In this document: in pieces, positions 16,467-25,283 of the stretch
Layout of the letters: the number at the start of each line of letters is the position of its first letter
How positions within the stretch are numbered: position 1 is the stretch's first letter
NCBI RefSeq assembly: GCF_003253745.1
Contig: NZ_MZXV01000070.1
Coordinates: forward strand, 225,639 to 289,638
Length of the DNA stretch: 64,000 nt
DNA from: Mesorhizobium kowhaii
GTDB taxonomy: Bacteria; Pseudomonadota; Alphaproteobacteria; Rhizobiales; Rhizobiaceae
Direction: 5' to 3'
Position numbers and translations under genes: made by a program
Notes under the pieces: generated by a model
The model's database searches: none
Seen by the model: only the letters and a program-made list of their open reading frames with translations
What the model was told of the DNA's origin: nothing

Positions 16467-17417
16467 TCAGCTCAATCGAATGCGCGGATCGACGAATGCG
16501 ACGGTGAGGTCCGCGGCCAGATTGCCGACCAGGACGAGGACTGCGGACATCATCAGCAGCCCCATCACGACGGGGTAATCACTGTATCCAAGGCTATCGA
16601 GGAACAGCCGTCCCATGCCGGGCCAGGTGAAGACCGTTTCCGTCACCAATGCGCCACCCAGTATCGTCGGCAGTTGCAACCCCAGCAGGGTGATCATCGG
16701 CAGCAGGGCGTTTCCGAGGATGTGGCGGATCAACACGCGTCGGGAACTCAGCCCCTTGGCTCGGGCCGTTCGGACGAAATCCTGACTGATGACGTCGAGC
16801 GTCGCGGTGCGCATATAGCGGCTCCACACGGCGACATTGACCAGCGCAAGAACGATGCTCGGCATGATGAGATGGATCGCGTAGTCGCCGAGCGAGCCAT
16901 TGCCGATCGTGTACATGTTGCCGGCCGGCAGCCATCGGAGCCGCAGCGAGAAGATGTAGATCGCGATCAACCCGAACCAGAAGGTCGGGATCGACAATGC
17001 CACCATCGCGCCGACCGTCGCCGCGTAGTCGAAGATCGAGTATCGTCTAAGCGCGCCCAGGACACCGATCCAGGTGCCGACAAAGATGGCGATCGCGGTC
17101 GATACGCCCATCAGCAGCAATGTCGCGACAAGGTGCTCCCAGATGATGTCGAGCACGGGCCTGCCGTCCCGGTAGGAATGACCCCAGTCACCGCGAAGCA
17201 GGTGGGTTAGCCAGTCGAGGTACTGGATGGGAAGAGGGCGATTGAGTCCCATTTGCGTGGCGATCCGGTCAAGATCGGCCTGCGTCATTCCTGGCGTGAG
17301 AGTGAATTGCGAGAGCGGTCCGCCCGGAGCCAGGTTCAGGACGGCAAAGCCGATCACCGAAACCAGCAGGAGCAGGACGAGACTTTGCCAGAAGCGTCCC
17401 AGCAGATAGCGAAGCAT
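16467..17417 (-). CDS. ABC transporter permease, dipeptide/oligopeptide (DppB) type
   Basis: This 316-residue permease begins MLRYLLGRFWQSLVLLLLVS, a typical DppB N-terminal helix, followed by the GGPLSQF periplasmic start and the family block TFWFGLIAIYIFS. The coupling loop is DFVRTARAKGLSSRRVL. The start at 17417 is preferred because it places this helix first; the longer frame upstream is only the complement of other sequence. It pairs with the DppC-type permease 11 bases downstream. A strong hairpin lies between this gene and the binding-protein gene and may reduce its expression relative to the latter. Confidence 0.95.
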   Translation of the reverse strand: MLRYLLGRFWQSLVLLLLVSVIGFAVLNLAPGGPLSQFTLTPGMTQADLDRIATQMGLNRPLPIQYLDWLTHLLRGDWGHSYRDGRPVLDIIWEHLVATLLLMGVSTAIAIFVGTWIGVLGALRRYSIFDYAATVGAMVALSIPTFWFGLIAIYIFSLRLRWLPAGNMYTIGNGSLGDYAIHLIMPSIVLALVNVAVWSRYMRTATLDVISQDFVRTARAKGLSSRRVLIRHILGNALLPMITLLGLQLPTILGGALVTETVFTWPGMGRLFLDSLGYSDYPVVMGLLMMSAVLVLVGNLAADLTVAFVDPRIRLS

Positions 17418-17482
17418 GCCGGTTGTCTCCGTTTTGGTGTCCGTCGGATACAGTCGCGCCAGAGGCGCCTTGTCGGCTATGC

Positions 17483-17512
17483 AGGCCGAGCCGGTTATCA
17501 CCGGCCCGGCCT
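17483..17512 (-). promoter_or_regulatory. Intercistronic hairpin after binding-protein gene
   Basis: AGGCCGAGCCGG (17483-17494) and CCGGCCCGGCCT (17501-17512) pair over 12 positions with one mismatch around a 6-base loop. It lies 13 bases beyond the stop of the solute-binding protein gene and before the permeases. There is no T-run, so it is more likely an mRNA-stabilising or attenuating stem that raises binding protein over permease than a full terminator. Confidence 0.6.
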
Positions 17513-17524
17513 CGTTTGCGCGGG

Positions 17525-19195
17525 CTATGCCCAGTGCCAGGTGGCCACGTCCCAGGAGTCGATGCGCACATTGATGTTCGGCTCGACGCCTTCGACACCG
17601 GACTTGTGTCCGCGGACCGTCGCGTATTGGAACATCGGCAGGAATGGCAGGTCGTTGCGCACGGTCTGCTGGATTTTCAGGTAGGCCTGCTTGCGTTTCT
17701 CCGGCACGAATTCGACACCGCCGGATTCGAGCAGCTTGTCCACCTCCGGGCTGGCATACTGCCAGGTGTTCTGGCCGGCGCCACCCTTGGCCGGAATCGA
17801 CTTCGAGCTGAGATAGTCCGAAGTGTCGGGATCGGAGCCCGTCAGGAAGTTGATGCCGACGACGACGGAATCGAATTCCGACTTCATCCAGTAGTCGCCC
17901 CACATCACGGCCGGCGGCAGGTTGGAGATCACCACCTCGACGCCGATGTCGCGATACGATTGCTGGATGAACTGCTGCGCCTGTTCGCGGATGTGATTGC
18001 CCGCCGTGGTCGAGTTCTTGAACGAGAGGCGGACACCGTCCTTGACGCGGATGCCGTCCGCGCCGGGGACCCAGCCGGCGTCGTCCAGCAGTTTCTTTGC
18101 CTTGTCCTGGTCGTATTCCTGCTTCGGCAAATCCGGATTGTAGTAGAAGGACTGCTGCGGCATGTAGGTTTCGGTCGGGGCCGGCAGCCCATAGTAGAGG
18201 GCGTCGATGATCGTCTTCTTGTCCAGCGCATGGTACAGCGCCTGGCGAACGGCGAGTTCCTTGAACTGGGGGCGCTCCATGTTGAAGCTGAGCGACTCGA
18301 CCGTGGCGGCGGGAATGACGGCGACCGACGTTCCGCTCAATGCCTTGGCTTCCTCATAGTGGTCGGCTGTGACCCACTGTAGTCCGATAACGTCGATATC
18401 ACCGGTCTTGAACTGTGTGTAGAGAACGGTCAGATCCGGAATGTACTTGTAGATCAGGCTCTTCAGGTAGGGGCCGTCGGCGAAGTAGTCGGTGTTGGCG
18501 GCCAGTTCGATATGGTCGCCGGCCATGCGTTCCACCCATTTGAACGGACCAGTGCCGATCGGGGCATTGTTGAACGGCGCGGTGTTCTTGTCTTCCGCCG
18601 CCCCGAGCACATGTTTGGGAACGATGAAGGTCGCGGCCAGGATCGACGGGTAGGGCGCGTAAGGCTCTTTCATCTTCCATTTGATCTCGGTTGGCGAGAC
18701 GACAGTGAGATCCTGGACGAGCTCGTGGCCGGCGCGTCGCCAGCTGCGAAACTTCGGGTCGACCAGCAGTTCCAGCGTGAACTTGACGTCCTCGGCGGTG
18801 AACGGCTGTCCGTCATGCCACTTCACGTCGTCGCGCAGCTTGACGTGCCACTCGAGCCCGTCAGCAGAGATGCCGCCGTTTTCGACGGTCGGCACTTCCT
18901 TGGCGAGCGCGGGGAAGAAATTGCCCTTGGGATCGACACCAAACAGCGGATCGAAGACGCTGAAGTGAATGCCTTCGTCGACCTCGATATGCGGCAAATG
19001 CGGGTTGAAGACGGTGGGCTCCTGGGAAAAGCCGACGATCACCTGTCCCTTGGGTTCGCTCGGCGGGGTTGCCGCAAAGGCCCTGCCAGCTCCGGTCAGG
19101 TTGGGCATGGTGAGGCCGGCGGCGCCGGCGATTGCCATTCCAAGCGCCTGACGACGCGTCGGTCGAAAGATTGTGCTGCTGCTCTTATCTGACAT
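17525..19195 (-). CDS. ABC transporter solute-binding protein, dipeptide/opine (SBP family 5) type, Tat-exported
   Basis: The 556-residue protein has a twin-arginine-like signal (PTRRQALGMAIAGAAGLTMP) ending near AFA-ATPP at about residue 40. The mature part is a family 5 extracellular binding protein: LRDDVKWHDGQPFTAEDVKF and a lobe with DPKFRSWRRAGHEL. These proteins capture peptides, opines, nickel chelates or betaine-like compounds in the periplasm. AAGGAG 7 bases upstream supports the start at 19195. It heads the transport part of the operon, downstream of an FAD oxidoreductase, SDR and MarR regulator, so the ligand is probably the substrate of those oxidases. Confidence 0.94.
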   Translation of the reverse strand: MSDKSSSTIFRPTRRQALGMAIAGAAGLTMPNLTGAGRAFAATPPSEPKGQVIVGFSQEPTVFNPHLPHIEVDEGIHFSVFDPLFGVDPKGNFFPALAKEVPTVENGGISADGLEWHVKLRDDVKWHDGQPFTAEDVKFTLELLVDPKFRSWRRAGHELVQDLTVVSPTEIKWKMKEPYAPYPSILAATFIVPKHVLGAAEDKNTAPFNNAPIGTGPFKWVERMAGDHIELAANTDYFADGPYLKSLIYKYIPDLTVLYTQFKTGDIDVIGLQWVTADHYEEAKALSGTSVAVIPAATVESLSFNMERPQFKELAVRQALYHALDKKTIIDALYYGLPAPTETYMPQQSFYYNPDLPKQEYDQDKAKKLLDDAGWVPGADGIRVKDGVRLSFKNSTTAGNHIREQAQQFIQQSYRDIGVEVVISNLPPAVMWGDYWMKSEFDSVVVGINFLTGSDPDTSDYLSSKSIPAKGGAGQNTWQYASPEVDKLLESGGVEFVPEKRKQAYLKIQQTVRNDLPFLPMFQYATVRGHKSGVEGVEPNINVRIDSWDVATWHWA

Positions 19196-19254
19196 TGGAA
19201 GCTCCTTTTCATAGTGTTCCACTTTCGCTGCGTCACGCTCTCTTGTCGGAGCGC

Positions 19255-20586
19255 TTATAATCCAGTGATCGGTGCGACCTTCGATCCGTCCGAAAACCGC
19301 GACCACCGGAAATCCTTGGGATCGACGATTGGCGGCCGTCCGGTGACGATGTCGGCCATCAGCCTGCCTGCCGCGGGGCCGATGCCGAAACCATGGCCCG
19401 AGAAGCCGGTCGCCACATGAAAGCCGGGAACGCTGTCGACAGCCGAAATGACGGGAACGGCGTCGGGCGTGACGTCGATATAGCCGGCCCAGCGCTGCGC
19501 CACCTGTGCTTTTTCAAGAACCGGAAATGCCTTGCGGGCATTTGCAAGGACGCGCTCCGAGCTTTTTTTGGAAGGCTTTGGATCGAGTACGCGGCAGTAT
19601 TCGAAGGGGCTCGCCTCATCCATCGCCCAGCGGGTCGGCATCCTTGCCTCGTCAAGGAAACGACCCCCCAGGCGGAATTGCAGTGATCGCCACTCTGTCT
19701 TCCAGGCCGGAAGAAAATCGCGCGCAAAGCGAAAGGAGTTCGGCACGATGTCGACGAGATTGGTCATGCTGGAGGCGATGGTGTAGCCGCCGTCCTGGCG
19801 CTTGCGTATGGCGAAGTTGTTTGCCCACACGGCCTGGTCAGGCCCGTTCTCGACCGGCGTCGTGCGAAGAACCGTGTTCATGACCTTCAACTGCGGCAGG
19901 TTGAGACCAAGCGTTCCGCAAAAGAGGTTCGACCAGGCTCCTCCGGCAAGGACGACCGCCTTGCAGGCAATGAAGCCACGTTCGGTCACCACGCCCGAGA
20001 CGGCGCCGTTCGTCGTCTCCACGCCACGCACGGCACATTCCGTCAGGATGGCGGCGCCGCGGTCGCGTGCGGCTTCGGCAATTGCGGGTGCCGCCTTCTG
20101 CGGCTCGGCGCGACCGTCGGCGGGCGTGTAGAGCGCCCCTTTGACATCAAGATTGGAGCCGGGGAGAAGGTCACGCAGTTCACCCGCGCCGATCATTCGC
20201 GACTCGAGCTGATAGCCCTGGAGATGGCGTCCCCAGCGTTCGTGCTGGTCGTATTCCTTGTCGTCAGCGCAGGTGAAGACAATTCCGGCCCGGGCATAGC
20301 CGGTGTCTCGTCCCGTCCGTTCGGAGAGCCTCGCCCATATCCGCAGGGCTTCCGCCATCAGCGGAACCTCGCGTGGATCCCGCCGGGAAATGCGAACCCA
20401 GCCCCAGTTGCGGCTGGACTGTTCCTGTCCGATGCCGCCCTTCTCGCACAGGGCCACCCGCAAGCCTCTCTCGGCCAGTTCCAGTGCTGTCGAGGTGCCG
20501 ATGATGCCGCCGCCGATGACGACGCAGTCCACCTCCTTTGGCAGCTCGGTATCTCCATGAACGGGGACGACGAACGGTCCGGGCAT
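19255..20586 (-). CDS. FAD-dependent amino-acid/amine oxidoreductase (DAO family)
   Basis: The product of 443 residues is a DAO-fold flavoprotein with CVVIGGGIIGTSTALELAE at the N terminus, the EQSSRNWGWVR stretch that follows FAD binding, and a C-terminal ATGFSGHGFGIGPAAG that closes the FAD site. The same EQSSRNWGW signature appears in the protein at 38936-40261, so the two are paralogues. ATG at 20586 lies 2 bases after the SDR stop; no ideal ribosome binding site is seen, so translation is probably coupled. It may oxidise the imported compound or a derivative to an imine, ammonia and a keto acid. Confidence 0.9.
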   Translation of the reverse strand: MPGPFVVPVHGDTELPKEVDCVVIGGGIIGTSTALELAERGLRVALCEKGGIGQEQSSRNWGWVRISRRDPREVPLMAEALRIWARLSERTGRDTGYARAGIVFTCADDKEYDQHERWGRHLQGYQLESRMIGAGELRDLLPGSNLDVKGALYTPADGRAEPQKAAPAIAEAARDRGAAILTECAVRGVETTNGAVSGVVTERGFIACKAVVLAGGAWSNLFCGTLGLNLPQLKVMNTVLRTTPVENGPDQAVWANNFAIRKRQDGGYTIASSMTNLVDIVPNSFRFARDFLPAWKTEWRSLQFRLGGRFLDEARMPTRWAMDEASPFEYCRVLDPKPSKKSSERVLANARKAFPVLEKAQVAQRWAGYIDVTPDAVPVISAVDSVPGFHVATGFSGHGFGIGPAAGRLMADIVTGRPPIVDPKDFRWSRFSDGSKVAPITGL

Positions 20587-20588
20587 GC

Positions 20589-21308
20589 TCAGTAGGACTC
20601 CTCGAGCTGGCAATTGATGGAAAACTCCGCGACGCTCGCATGGTCGGGCAGATCGAGAAGCAAGCCGATGATGCGTGCGAGGTCGTCCGGGTCGGTCATC
20701 AGCGCACCGTCGCGATCGGTTATGCCACGGGCCATGTCAGTGGCGACGAAACCGGGACAGACGGCCGTGGCTCGAATTCCGAGATCCCACCCCGCCTGCC
20801 GGATGCCGTGGGACAGCGCGACGGCGGCAAATTTGGAGATCGAGTAGGAGCCTGCTGTCACCGACTTGACCCGCTTGCCCGACAGCGAGGCGAGGATGAT
20901 CACCCGGCCCGCGCGGCTCGCCGCAAGCGCTGCCCATGACGCGCGCACCAGACGGCGCGGAGCTTTGACGTTGATCTCGAACATGCGGTCGAGATCCGCG
21001 TCATCGACATCGATGACCGACTTAGGAATCATGATGCCGGCGCTGGCGACAACTGCGTCGATCCGGTTGAAGTCGTCGATAGTGCCGTCGACCCACGCCC
21101 GCTCGCTGTCGGCTTCCGCGGCATCGTAGGGGAACACGCGGACGCGTTCGCTATCGGCCCACTCTGGCTGCACCGGTTCGCGCATGCCAAGCGACAATGT
21201 CCAGCCCGTTTCGAACAGGTGCCGGGCGCAAGCCGCACCGATGCCGCGGCTGGCACCGGACACGAGTGCCACACGCTGGCCGGCTCTGCTTCCTGCCGGT
21301 TCTCTCAT
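20589..21308 (-). CDS. Short-chain dehydrogenase/reductase
   Basis: This 239-residue enzyme has the SDR cofactor motif SGASRGIGAACARHL at about residue 17, the NAG-like variant ASAGIM, and the catalytic pair YSISK preceded by the serine strand ILASLSGK. It resembles classical NAD(P)H-dependent alcohol or keto reductases. Its ATG overlaps the stop of the MarR gene (ATGA), placing it in the MarR-led operon. Its substrate may be a keto or hydroxy product of the neighbouring FAD oxidoreductases, but nothing in the sequence fixes this. Confidence 0.92.
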   Translation of the reverse strand: MREPAGSRAGQRVALVSGASRGIGAACARHLFETGWTLSLGMREPVQPEWADSERVRVFPYDAAEADSERAWVDGTIDDFNRIDAVVASAGIMIPKSVIDVDDADLDRMFEINVKAPRRLVRASWAALAASRAGRVIILASLSGKRVKSVTAGSYSISKFAAVALSHGIRQAGWDLGIRATAVCPGFVATDMARGITDRDGALMTDPDDLARIIGLLLDLPDHASVAEFSINCQLEESY

Positions 21309-21799
21309 TGTTGGTCGAGTCCCGCGGTGCGGCGGTAGACGCGCCGCAATATGTCCAGCAGGCGCTTCTGGTCTTTCTCGGGCACACCCGCGAAGAAATC
21401 GCTGGATTGCTTGGTGGCGATCTTGCGCACCTTGCGAGCGAGGTCTGCCCCTTTTTTGGTGATGTGGAGCTCCTGTGCGCGTCCGTCGTCCGGCGCGTTC
21501 CGGCGCGTTATCAAGTCATGATCGATCATTTGGTCGACCAGCCTGCCCATGGCAGAGCGATCTCTCATGATGAGCTGGGCGATGACCGAGGGCCGTATTC
21601 CTGGGTGGCTGTCGACAAGGAGCAGGGTGGTGATCTTGCCCGTTCCCCGGGCGACATCGAGACCTTCCAGGCGCTCATCGAGATCACGCGAGAGCGCTAT
21701 GTTGATGCTGCGGATATAGAAGCTCAACGTGTCTTCGAGGACATCCAGTCCGACCGTCTCGACAGGATAGGGCGGACCTTTGTTCTTCTTCACCGGCAT
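21305..21799 (-). CDS. MarR family transcriptional regulator
   Basis: This 164-residue protein has the winged-helix MarR core: GIRPSVIAQLIMRDRSAMGRL is the recognition-helix region and NAPDDGRAQELHITKKG the wing. MarR proteins usually act as ligand-released repressors of adjacent catabolic or efflux genes. It is the first gene of the operon that continues through SDR, FAD oxidoreductase and ABC transporter. About 98 bases upstream lie two near-identical 19-base repeats (21897-21938) that are good candidates for its operator. The ligand is probably the transported compound or its breakdown product. Confidence 0.92.
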   Translation of the reverse strand: MPVKKNKGPPYPVETVGLDVLEDTLSFYIRSINIALSRDLDERLEGLDVARGTGKITTLLLVDSHPGIRPSVIAQLIMRDRSAMGRLVDQMIDHDLITRRNAPDDGRAQELHITKKGADLARKVRKIATKQSSDFFAGVPEKDQKRLLDILRRVYRRTAGLDQQ

Positions 21800-21896
21800 C
21801 GAACACTCTCCAGAGGCTGTCGTGGACAGCCTTCATCGAGATCGCCGCAGCCCCATCCGGGGTTGTCGAGGGTCTTCCAGGGCATGATTGAGCGAG

Positions 21897-21938
21897 TAGT
21901 GGACAAATGCAACTACTTTTAGTGGACAAACGCAACTA
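21897..21938 (-). promoter_or_regulatory. Tandem 19-base operator-like repeats upstream of marR-type gene
   Basis: TAGTGGACAAATGCAACTA (21897-21915) and TAGTGGACAAACGCAACTA (21920-21938) differ at one base and repeat with a 23-base period, about two helical turns. Each copy has palindromic ends, TAGTnG and CnACTA. The location upstream of the MarR start at 21799 and the spacing suggest binding of two regulator dimers on one face of the DNA. Confidence 0.65.
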
Positions 21939-22076
21939 TTCTGCTCTGCTCCGCCGGACGACCTGGACGGCACGCATCGGGCGTCCCGATCGAAGAACAG
22001 GCTTGCAGCCGCGCCTTTGCGGCACGGCCAGTCGTGGTTCAGGGAAGGTCAGGGGATCTTCAGCGTCGCCGACCGC

Positions 22077-23723
22077 TCAGGCGGCAGGGACCCATTCCTT
22101 GCCGGGAATGGCGGAGATCAGTTGCCTTGTATAGGGGTGACGTGGCGACCGGAATATCTGCGACGGCGGGCCGCACTCCACGACCTCGCCGCGGTTCATC
22201 ACCAGAATTTCGTCGCAGATGCGGCTTGCCACCCTCAGGTCGTGAGTGATGAAGATCATGGCGATCTTCATTTCTTCCTGGATGGTGGCCAGCAGATCGA
22301 GGATCTGCGCCTGGATGGAGACGTCGAGAGCGGAGACCGCTTCGTCGGCGACCAGGACCTTGGGGTCCATCATCAGGGCCCGTGCGATGCCGATCCGCTG
22401 ACGCTGGCCGCCTGAGAACTCATGCGGAAAGCGGTCGTAGGCACCCTCGTCGAGCCCGACCAGACGCAGCAGCTGCAGCGCCTTCGCGCGCGCCTCCCGG
22501 GCGGACAGGCCGTGCGCCATCGGGCCGACGGTGAGGATCTTGGCGATCGTCTGCCGCGGATTGAGCGAGGCGAACGGATCCTGGAAGATCATCTGGATGT
22601 GCGGCCGCATCGGCCGGAATTCGGAGTTCGAAAGTGCGGCGATATCTTTGCCGTCGAACAGGATGGTGCCTCCGTCGCAGTCCAGGAGTTTCAGCAGGAC
22701 GCGGCCCAGCGACGATTTCCCCGAGCCGGACTCACCAACGATGCCGAGCGTTCTGCCCTGGCGAACCTCGAAGCTGACCTGCTTGACGGCATGCACGGTG
22801 CGGGACCGCGAGAAGAAGCCGATGCCCGGCCGGTAGGTCTTGTCGAGTTTGTGCGCCTCCAGCACGATCGGAGCATCCTCACGCGCCTTCGCCTCGTTCT
22901 CGATCATATGCGGGACGGCGGCGATCAGTCGCCTGGTGTAGGGATGGCTGGGATTGCCCAGCACGTCGGCGCTGGCTCCTTGTTCGACCATCGCGCCTTT
23001 CTCCATGACGATAACGCGATCGGCGATTTCCGCGACAACGCCAAAATCGTGCGTGATGAACATCACGCTCATGTTCTTTTCGCGCTGTAGCCGCCGGATC
23101 AGGGCAAGGATCTGCGCCTGGGTGGTGACGTCGAGAGCCGTCGTCGGCTCGTCGGCGATCAGCAGGTCGGGCTTGAGCGCCAGCGCCATGGCGATCATGA
23201 CGCGCTGGCGTTGCCCGCCAGAGAGCTGGAACGGATACTGGTGGCGCAGAACCTCCGGCTCCGGCAGGCCGACTTCGCCAAGCAAATCGATGACCGCCTT
23301 GGCGCGGGTCGCCGAGGTGCCTGACCGGTGTGCTTCCATAACCTCGGCCACCTGCTGGCCGACTGTCATCAGCGGATTGAGTGCCGACAGCGGATCCTGG
23401 AAGATGATGGAGACCGAACGGCCACGCAGGCTCCGCATCACGTCTTCCCCGGCGCTTGCGAGATCGTGACCTTTGAACAGGATGCTTCCCTGCGCAATTC
23501 GCACCGAAGACGGCAGCAGACCCATGATGGCGTTTGCGGTGACCGACTTGCCAGAGCCGGATTCACCGACGATGCAGAGCATCTCACCCTTCCTCATGTC
23601 GAAGGATATGTTTTCGACTGCGTTCTCCCGTTCCATGTTCTGGGGCAGCCGGACGGTCAGATTTCGAACAGAGAGAACAGTTTTCTCGCCCGGCTCGTGG
23701 GTGGTCATTTCGCTCGGCGGCAT
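22077..23723 (-). CDS. ABC transporter ATPase with two fused nucleotide-binding domains (DppD-DppF type)
   Basis: The 548-residue protein holds two complete ABC domains. The first has Walker A GESGSGKS at about residues 53-60, signature LSGGQ at 167-171 and Walker B LLIADEP. The second has Walker A GESGSGKS at about 330-337, FSGGQ signature and VLVADEA. Each domain ends with the HPYTR element of oligopeptide-family ATPases. It supplies energy for the permeases at 15568-17417. It lies upstream of the MarR gene on the same strand with a 277-base gap carrying the operator-like repeats, so it may be a separate unit. Confidence 0.95.
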   Translation of the reverse strand: MPPSEMTTHEPGEKTVLSVRNLTVRLPQNMERENAVENISFDMRKGEMLCIVGESGSGKSVTANAIMGLLPSSVRIAQGSILFKGHDLASAGEDVMRSLRGRSVSIIFQDPLSALNPLMTVGQQVAEVMEAHRSGTSATRAKAVIDLLGEVGLPEPEVLRHQYPFQLSGGQRQRVMIAMALALKPDLLIADEPTTALDVTTQAQILALIRRLQREKNMSVMFITHDFGVVAEIADRVIVMEKGAMVEQGASADVLGNPSHPYTRRLIAAVPHMIENEAKAREDAPIVLEAHKLDKTYRPGIGFFSRSRTVHAVKQVSFEVRQGRTLGIVGESGSGKSSLGRVLLKLLDCDGGTILFDGKDIAALSNSEFRPMRPHIQMIFQDPFASLNPRQTIAKILTVGPMAHGLSAREARAKALQLLRLVGLDEGAYDRFPHEFSGGQRQRIGIARALMMDPKVLVADEAVSALDVSIQAQILDLLATIQEEMKIAMIFITHDLRVASRICDEILVMNRGEVVECGPPSQIFRSPRHPYTRQLISAIPGKEWVPAA

Positions 23724-23931
23724 TGCTTGGCCTTTCGAAATCCAATGATCTGACTGCGCATACTAGCCGCATGTCCTACCTTCAGCGCAAGCCCCGACGA
23801 CTGTTTCATTTGTCGGCTAGCCGACGAACCATTGGCGCCCCGTGCAAAAAATATCCTGCCCTGAGGTGTGCAAATCGGTGGGTTGGAAAGGCACGAACTG
23901 GCGGCGTGCCACGTCGACTTCGTGTCAGAAA

Positions 23932-24849
23932 TCAACTGGTTGTCATAGTTTGCGAAGCCTTGCCGCGGCCCAGATCGTGGATCGCTGCCTGTATGTCGCG
24001 GGCAAATTCGCGCCCAAAACGCGATTGCGGCAAGGTGGTGCTCGTCACGAGCACGATATCGAGCGTGGAGCGCGGCTGGAACGGCAGCACTTTCAGGTTA
24101 CCGAGTTTTGCCCAGGGAACCAGCCCGTCCACCAACGCGACCCCCAGTCCAGCCGACACCAGAGGTGCGGCCGCGATCGACAGGCTTATTTCAATCTGCG
24201 GATCGTAGACCGATCCTTGGTCTCGGAACACGCGCGCCAGCATCTGACCGGCCGGCGTATTCGTGCCGTAGCTGATCAAGGTCTGGTCCACCAGATCGGC
24301 TGGCGTAACCATCTTGAGCCTTGCGAGCGGTGATTCCGGCAACACCAGTGCGACGATGTCCGCCGCGCCGACAACCTCGTTGCGGATCTGCGGCTCGGGC
24401 AGGATCGTCATGGTCAGGCCAAGATCGATGTCGCCGATCAGGATGCGCTCGGTAACCTCTTCCGCCGGAAGTGTCTGCAGGACCAGGCGAGCGCCGGGAT
24501 TGCGCCGTCGGAAGCGCCATGTGGCGGCCGGCAGCAGCGCGAAGGTCGGCGGCGCGCTGGCTGCGACGCGCAGCAGGCTCAACTGTTTGTCGCGAATTCG
24601 GTTCGAATAGATCTTCAGCACTTCGATCTCGCGGAAAATCCGGTCGGCGTCGCGAAACAGCAGATGCGCCTCCGGTGTCGCCACGAGGCGGCCGCCTATG
24701 CGTTCGAAGAGCTTGTAACCGATCACGGTTTCGAAATGCCTGAGCATCTTGCTCACCGCGGGCTGGGAAACATGCAAGGCTTCCGCCGCCGCGGTAAGCG
24801 AATTGTGGCGCATGATGGCGCGGAAGACTTCGAGATGCCTGGCGTTCAT
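23932..24849 (-). CDS. LysR family transcriptional regulator
   Basis: This 305-residue regulator begins with the LysR helix-turn-helix (SLTAAAEALHVSQPAVSKML at about residues 17-36) followed by the linker helix and a periplasmic-binding-like effector domain. It is divergent from the HcnABC-like operon that starts at 24963, with a 113-base shared promoter region, the usual arrangement for a LysR activator of the adjacent operon. It could alternatively control the ABC ATPase gene downstream on its own strand, from which it is separated by 208 bases. The effector is unknown. Confidence 0.93.
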   Translation of the reverse strand: MNARHLEVFRAIMRHNSLTAAAEALHVSQPAVSKMLRHFETVIGYKLFERIGGRLVATPEAHLLFRDADRIFREIEVLKIYSNRIRDKQLSLLRVAASAPPTFALLPAATWRFRRRNPGARLVLQTLPAEEVTERILIGDIDLGLTMTILPEPQIRNEVVGAADIVALVLPESPLARLKMVTPADLVDQTLISYGTNTPAGQMLARVFRDQGSVYDPQIEISLSIAAAPLVSAGLGVALVDGLVPWAKLGNLKVLPFQPRSTLDIVLVTSTTLPQSRFGREFARDIQAAIHDLGRGKASQTMTTS

Positions 24850-24962
24850 GGCGCATCATAACCAAAAGTTCTGGATGGCAAAACACATAGTATTGGCAGC
24901 GGGCGCGGCGGACTGAAAAGATCGTGGGGTGGCAGACAGCCAGATCCAAAGGAGGATCGCCC

Positions 24963-25283
24963 GTGACCTCAAACGAAAGCGGCCGTTTCCGACGCCTTGG
25001 CGAGGAAGGCAGGTCAAGGCTCGTCTTCTCGATCGACGGCCAGCCGGCAGAAGGCTGCAAGGGCGATTCGCTGCTGGTGGCGATGCTCATGCAGATCCGC
25101 CACCTCAGGAGCTCCGAATTCGGCGACGGCAATCGGGCAGGCTTCTGCCTGATGGGCGCTTGCCAGGATTGCTGGGTATGGACCGACACGGGCGAGCGCT
25201 TGCGCGCCTGCACCACGCCGCTTGCCGCAGGCATGCGCATTGCCACCAAAGCCCCGGAGCAGGCATGGCCGAGCCTCGCATAG
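24963..25283 (+). CDS. [2Fe-2S] subunit of HcnA/opine oxidase-type dehydrogenase
   Basis: The 106-residue protein is a Fer2_4-type [2Fe-2S] subunit with CLMGACQDCWV and RACTTPL cysteine motifs preceded by GDSLLVAML. Such small subunits partner with FAD/NAD(P)-binding and DAO-type subunits in hydrogen cyanide synthase and in opine, hydroxyproline or N-methyl amino acid dehydrogenases. The start is GTG at 24963 because GGAGG lies 7 bases upstream; the longer frame has no such site. It overlaps the next gene by 19 bases, consistent with a three-gene complex-encoding operon. Confidence 0.9.
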   Translation: MTSNESGRFRRLGEEGRSRLVFSIDGQPAEGCKGDSLLVAMLMQIRHLRSSEFGDGNRAGFCLMGACQDCWVWTDTGERLRACTTPLAAGMRIATKAPEQAWPSLA

